From Akkermansia sp. (GTDB taxonomy: Bacteria > Verrucomicrobiota > Verrucomicrobiia > Verrucomicrobiales > Akkermansiaceae), in the NCBI GenBank assembly GCA_017555465.1, contig JAFZGH010000077.1:1-9364 (forward strand): a stretch of 9,364 nt of DNA. Direction: 5' to 3'. The stretch's first letter is position 1. Every line of letters begins with the position of its first letter. The translations under genes and the position numbers were made by a program. Positions 6,429 to 9,364 of the stretch are shown here, in pieces. The notes under the pieces were generated by a model. It was not told where the DNA came from, searched no databases, and saw only the letters and a program-made list of their open reading frames with translations.

Positions 6429-6464
6429 AAAAAAAATCCCCTCACTTTATTCAGCAAGGGGATT
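6429..6464 (-). terminator. Rho-independent terminator of tRNA-Leu
   Basis: Read on the minus strand, an 8-bp stem AATCCCCT/AGGGGATT (6457-6464 and 6435-6442) with a 14-base loop is followed by T-residues (A at 6429-6436 on the plus strand, the last two within the stem). It begins nine bases after the tRNA 3' end. It also separates the tRNA from the HTH gene downstream on the same strand. Confidence 0.88.
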
Positions 6465-6473
6465 CTTTTCTGA

Positions 6474-6555
6474 TACGCACGAATGGACTCGAACCATCAC
6501 GATGTTACTCACTAGAACCTGAAACTAGCGCGTCTACCAATTCCGCCACGTGCGC
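6474..6555 (-). tRNA. tRNA-Leu(CAG)
   Basis: An 82-base class II tRNA on the minus strand. The acceptor stem GCGCACG/CGTGCGT has a G-U at the first pair and discriminator A at 6474. The 3-bp D stem GCG/CGC encloses a GAATTGGTAGA loop. The anticodon stem CTAGT/TCTAG, with loop TTCAGGT, gives anticodon CAG, reading the CUG leucine codon. The closing pair of that stem (31-39) is U-U, which is unusual. A variable region of about 13 bases precedes the T stem GATGG/CCATT, whose loop is TTCGAGT. The 3' CCA is not encoded (TCA follows), so it must be added by the CCA-adding enzyme. The gene has its own promoter and terminator. Identity follows from the class II shape plus the CAG anticodon and is firm. 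Confidence 0.95.
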
Positions 6556-6574
6556 ATTTGATTGGTGCGGGCGA

Positions 6575-6603
6575 AGTTTAACACAGCTTTTCCCACTTTG
6601 CAA
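6575..6603 (-). promoter_or_regulatory. Promoter of tRNA-Leu
   Basis: Read toward the tRNA, TTGCAA (6598-6603; 4 of 6) and TAAACT (6575-6580; 4 of 6) are 17 bases apart. Transcription would start near 6568, giving a 5' leader of about 13 bases for RNase P to remove. The region lies back to back with the kinase promoter region. Confidence 0.5.
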
Positions 6604-6667
6604 GCTAATTTCGCAAAAAAATTAAAAAAAGTTACTTCATTCATACCTTCAGGAGGAAGAAACCCGC

Positions 6668-6696
6668 TTGCACACGCGTCGCGCGCGTGGTATAAT
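6668..6696 (+). promoter_or_regulatory. Promoter of the kinase gene, extended -10, near-leaderless
   Basis: A perfect TATAAT (6691-6696) is preceded directly by TGG (6688-6690), an extended -10. TTGCAC (6668-6673; 3 of 6) lies 17 bases upstream. Predicted transcription starts near 6703, leaving about three leader bases before ATG at 6706. Confidence 0.65.
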
Positions 6697-6709
6697 GGCA
6701 AGCACATGA
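6668..6709 (+). CDS. Possible 13-codon leader ORF coupled to the kinase start
   Basis: The only strong Shine-Dalgarno sequence noticed in the window, AGGAGG (6651-6656), precedes TTG at 6668 by 11 bases. The frame from TTG runs MHTRRARGIMAST and stops at TGA 6707-6709, overlapping the kinase ATG as ATGA. If a transcript starts upstream of 6650, this would couple translation of the kinase to the leader. The leader ORF coincides with the predicted kinase promoter, so it could only serve a second, longer transcript. Such an arrangement can arise by chance and no homologue can be named. Confidence is low. Confidence 0.2.
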   Translation: MHTRRARGIMAST

Positions 6710-9348
6710 AGCCAGAGAGCACAGCGGTGACCCCCTCCACCCGCAGCAGACGCGGTGTGCCGCGGCGCGTCTCACGCCGGCCGGCCGACACAAGGCCCGA
6801 AGTGCCCGACCATGAAATTCTCCGTAAAATCGGCACCGGGGCCTATGGTGAGGTGTGGCTGGCGCGCTCCGTAACAGGCGCATTCCGCGCGGTCAAAGTC
6901 GTCTGGCGAGAGGACTTTGCCGATGAACAAATCTTTATCCGCGAGTTCGATGGCATTCTGAGCTACGAACCCATAGCGCGCGGCATACCCGGACTGGTGC
7001 ATATTCTGCATGTCGGGCAGCATGGCGGCGAGTTCCCGTACTACTTCTATGTAATGGAACTGGCCGATGACGCCTACACCGGCACGCACACCGATGCCGC
7101 CACCTATATTCCGCGCACGCTCTACAGCGACATGCAGCAATACGGCAACCGGCCCATGCCGCTGGATTATGTACTGGAAGTAGGCTGCCAGCTGGCGCGT
7201 GCGCTGGCGGGGCTGCACGCCCAGGAACTCACGCACCGGGATATCAAGCCGACCAATGTCATCTTTATCAACGGGCGCATCAAGCTTGCAGACGCGGGGC
7301 TGGTGGCACACAGTAACCAGCGGAGCTTTGTCGGCACAGAGGGATATATTCCCCCGGAAGGCCCCGGCACACCGCGGGCAGATGTCTTTGCCCTGGCTAA
7401 GGTGCTCTATGAAATGTCCACCGGCATGGACCGGCTCAACTTTCCCACCCTGCCCACCGAATTGCCTGAGGGCACCAACCAGCGGCGCTGGATTGAATTC
7501 AACAAAATCATCTGCGCAGCAGCAGATCCACAGGTAAACCGCCACACCATCGTCAGCGCGAAACATCTGGCAGAACAACTGGAAGCCCTGCGCGATGAAG
7601 CCAGCCTTCGGAAAAAGAAGCAACACACCTGGCGGCAGCGCGGTATCCGGGGTGGCATTGCACTGCTCATCCTGGGCATTCTGGCGGGGGGAACCGCCCT
7701 GCTCGTGCCGGATGATATGAATGTGCGCCTCCGCAACGCTGCCGATTCACTGCAGGGCAAGCAGCCCCAGCTTCCGGAAAAACCCGCCGAGCCCAAACCA
7801 GAAGCCCCGCCCCCTGTACAACCGCAACACGGCCAGTACTTCGTAGGCAGCGTGCCGGCAGGCGCTTCAATTTACACCGAAGACGGCATTTATCTGGATG
7901 AAACACCGTATGGCCCCATCACCGCCCAGGCTGGCAAACGCATCGCCTTCATCCTGAGGAAAGAGGGCTATGCCGACACTCACGCCAGCGGCATCGTGCC
8001 GCCAGGCAGTCTGCTTTCCCTTGGCGGAGAATTACTGCCCTACCGGCCGCCCCGCACCGGTGAAGAATGGACCGATGCCCAGGGCACACACTACCTCCCG
8101 GCAGGCGGCGTTCATGAAGCCACGGCGCCCGTTACCCCGGCTCAATTCAAGGAATTTCTGCAGGCCGAGCCCGTCAACGCTGCCAAATATCCCAGCGTAG
8201 AAAGCGGGGGCCAGCTTCACACCTCCCAGGAAGCCATCAGCGCTTTCACCCTCTGGCTCACACGCCAATGTGAAAAATCCGGCACCATCGGGCGCGACCA
8301 CTCGCTCATTGCACGGCCGGAACCAGGCACCGAGGCCGGCCCCGACCTCTGCGGTTACCGTCTCTACACCGTACTGGTGCAGAAAACTCCGGTAAGCATC
8401 TACACCAACCCGGCCGGGGCCAGCGTATCGCTCAACGGCCTGCCGCTGGGCATCACCCCCATGCAGGGCATACGCATACCGCTAGCACCGTACTACCTGG
8501 AAATCCGCCTGCCGGGCTATTCCACCGTGCGCCGGAGCGGGTTATCGCCGTGCGACCTGGTGCTCAACCTGCGGCTGCAGCCCAACCATTCTGTCAATTT
8601 CGGTGCCGAATGGATCAACAGCCTCGGCATCAAGCTCCAGCCGCTCCAGCCCAACCTCCTGGTCTGCGCCACGGAAATACGCGTGGAAGACTACAGCAAC
8701 TATTGCCGCCAGAGCGGGGCAGCAGAACCGCAGCCTACCAGCTTCGAACAAAACGGCCACCACCCGGTAGTCAACGTATCGCGCGAAGACGCCGAAGCCT
8801 TTGCCGCGTGGCTCACTGCGCAGGAACGCGCCAGCGGGCTCATCGAGGAAACGGATACCTACCGCCTGCCGACCGATGAAGAATGGAGCAACATGGTAGG
8901 TTGCAAAGACGCCCAGGGCGACTGTCCCTACGAGCGCCAGCGCCACCGCGCCACCAACGCCACCGAATACCCCTGGGGCCGCAAGTGGCCGCCTGCTGCC
9001 AACACCGGCAATTTTGCCGATGCCGGAGCCATCCCCTACCTCCGCGCCGATCACACCATTCCGAATTACACCGACGATTTCACCCACACCGCCCCGGTGG
9101 GGTCATTTGCGCCCAATGCCCTGGGGCTGCATGACCTCGCAGGCAATGTGCAGGAATGGGTGTGCGGGGAATACGGCGGCCCTGCCAACTTCCATTTCCG
9201 CAAATATGGCGTCACCCGCGGCAGCGACTACACATCCTTCCGCCCGGGGCAGCTCAGCTCCCACAGCCGCACCCCGCATCCGGCAGACACCCGCCGCCCC
9301 ACCATCGGGTTCCGCCTGGTGCTGGAGCGCCAGCTGCAGCACCCCTGA
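6706..9348 (+). CDS. Transmembrane Ser/Thr protein kinase with tandem PEGA and FGE-sulfatase-like modules
   Basis: An 880-residue Hanks-type kinase, predicted as a single-pass membrane receptor. The basic N-terminus (1-30) precedes the cytoplasmic kinase domain (about 36-295): glycine loop GTGAYGEV (43-50), ATP-anchoring K64 in AVKVV, catalytic HRDIKPTN (177-184, with D179), metal-binding D196 in ADAG (Ala replaces the Phe of DFG), activation-segment end GYIPPEGPGTP, and D226. The sole membrane segment is about 314-334, followed by a Pro/Glu/Lys linker (350-375). Outside the membrane lie PEGA 1 (about 377-432), a shortened FGE-like region (about 450-558), PEGA 2 (about 562-622) and a full FGE-sulfatase-like C-lectin fold (about 630-873: AFAAWLT, YRLPTDEEW, GLHDLAGNVQEW, IGFRLVL). 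The active-site cysteines of true FGE are absent, so that domain is probably a binding or scaffold module. Kinase-FGE fusions occur in PVC bacteria, including chlamydial Pkn1. ATG at 6706 is chosen over an upstream TTG because the promoter lies just before it. Confidence 0.92.
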   Translation: MKPESTAVTPSTRSRRGVPRRVSRRPADTRPEVPDHEILRKIGTGAYGEVWLARSVTGAFRAVKVVWREDFADEQIFIREFDGILSYEPIARGIPGLVHILHVGQHGGEFPYYFYVMELADDAYTGTHTDAATYIPRTLYSDMQQYGNRPMPLDYVLEVGCQLARALAGLHAQELTHRDIKPTNVIFINGRIKLADAGLVAHSNQRSFVGTEGYIPPEGPGTPRADVFALAKVLYEMSTGMDRLNFPTLPTELPEGTNQRRWIEFNKIICAAADPQVNRHTIVSAKHLAEQLEALRDEASLRKKKQHTWRQRGIRGGIALLILGILAGGTALLVPDDMNVRLRNAADSLQGKQPQLPEKPAEPKPEAPPPVQPQHGQYFVGSVPAGASIYTEDGIYLDETPYGPITAQAGKRIAFILRKEGYADTHASGIVPPGSLLSLGGELLPYRPPRTGEEWTDAQGTHYLPAGGVHEATAPVTPAQFKEFLQAEPVNAAKYPSVESGGQLHTSQEAISAFTLWLTRQCEKSGTIGRDHSLIARPEPGTEAGPDLCGYRLYTVLVQKTPVSIYTNPAGASVSLNGLPLGITPMQGIRIPLAPYYLEIRLPGYSTVRRSGLSPCDLVLNLRLQPNHSVNFGAEWINSLGIKLQPLQPNLLVCATEIRVEDYSNYCRQSGAAEPQPTSFEQNGHHPVVNVSREDAEAFAAWLTAQERASGLIEETDTYRLPTDEEWSNMVGCKDAQGDCPYERQRHRATNATEYPWGRKWPPAANTGNFADAGAIPYLRADHTIPNYTDDFTHTAPVGSFAPNALGLHDLAGNVQEWVCGEYGGPANFHFRKYGVTRGSDYTSFRPGQLSSHSRTPHPADTRRPTIGFRLVLERQLQHP
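7843..8895 (+). repeat. Protein-level tandem repeat (PEGA plus FGE-like unit, two copies) inside the kinase gene
   Basis: Residues about 380-557 and 562-730 align by eye in the same order. GASIYTEDGIYLDETPYG pairs with GASVSLNGLPLGITP, and RKEGYADTHASGIVPPGSLL with RLPGYSTVRRSGLSPCDLVL. GEEW (452-455) pairs with GAEW (633-636), and FTLWLTRQCEKSGTI (514-528) with FAAWLTAQERASGLI (699-713). The first copy then skips the FGE middle and resumes with CGYRL (549-553), resembling the terminal IGFRL (867-871). The DNA has diverged too far to be recent. The alignment was made by eye. Confidence 0.6.
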
Positions 9349-9354
9349 GAGGGA

Positions 9355-9364
9355 ATGCTGAATG
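9355..9364 (+). other. Possible start of a following gene at the right edge
   Basis: After the kinase stop the sequence offers a purine-rich GAGAGGG (9347-9353) and ATGs at 9355 and 9362. The one at 9362 lies eight bases after the purine run, a good ribosome binding distance. Only three bases of coding sequence are visible, so this is only a hint that the kinase gene continues into an operon. Confidence 0.2.

Noticed and set aside
5910..6555. Integrated element at tRNA-Leu, with the HTH gene as part of it
   Set aside because: No direct repeat of the tRNA 3' end and no integrase were found. The tRNA terminator separates the two genes cleanly.
6562..6705. Upstream extension of the kinase to a TTG at 6562
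   Set aside because: The added 48 residues have no family resemblance, overlap the tRNA promoter region and would be encoded across the kinase promoter. The AGGAGG at 6651 is not followed by a start codon in the kinase frame.
8590..9348. Diversity-generating retroelement target in the FGE (C-lectin) domain
   Set aside because: Such folds are known DGR targets, but no reverse transcriptase, template repeat or adenine-rich variable segment with a second copy is visible in the window.
1..9364. CRISPR array or other regularly spaced DNA repeat
   Set aside because: No repeated unit with regular spacing was seen on either strand. The only repeats are short palindromes and one diverged protein-level duplication.

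Overview
The window looks like chromosomal DNA of a Verrucomicrobiota bacterium, most likely Akkermansia or a close relative. This rests on the moderately high GC content, the near absence of Shine-Dalgarno sites before most genes, and a Hanks-type kinase with PEGA and FGE-sulfatase (SUMF1-like) modules, an architecture typical of the Planctomycetes-Verrucomicrobia-Chlamydiae group. The genus is a guess from gene style, not from a database match. Most of the window is ordinary housekeeping DNA. The right third, with the transposase-like regulator, tRNA-Leu and large receptor-like kinase, is the more unusual part.

Layout. Positions 1-968 (minus) hold the first 322 codons of pnp (PNPase), which runs off the left edge. 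A divergent region of about 250 bases separates it from radC (plus, from 1221), which overlaps a short TatD-family hydrolase by ATGA. That hydrolase ends one base before the stop of a convergent family 2 glycosyltransferase (minus, 2535-3464). Behind the glycosyltransferase lies a 737-residue Prc/Tsp-type S41 lipoprotein protease (minus, 3559-5772). Its rho-independent terminator abuts the glycosyltransferase promoter. Next come a 137-residue orphan transposase-type HTH protein (minus, 5910-6323), a tRNA-Leu(CAG) with promoter and terminator (minus, 6474-6555), and an 880-residue membrane Ser/Thr kinase (plus, 6706-9348). A further gene may start at the right edge.

How the parts relate. pnp (RNA turnover), the Prc-type protease (envelope protein processing), the glycosyltransferase (polyprenyl-phosphate sugar transfer) and radC-tatD (DNA-associated metalloenzymes) appear to be separate short transcription units. 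They do not form an obvious pathway. Three protein genes (radC, the glycosyltransferase and the kinase) have a recognisable -10/-35 pair so close to the start codon that the predicted mRNA has 0-4 leader bases. This points to leaderless or near-leaderless translation as a recurrent mode here.

The most interesting protein is the kinase. Its extracytoplasmic part appears to be a tandem duplication of a PEGA plus FGE-like unit. The first FGE-like copy seems to have lost its middle, keeping the N-terminal half and a final GYRL-like strand. I found no CRISPR array, complete insertion sequence, prophage or diversity-generating retroelement.
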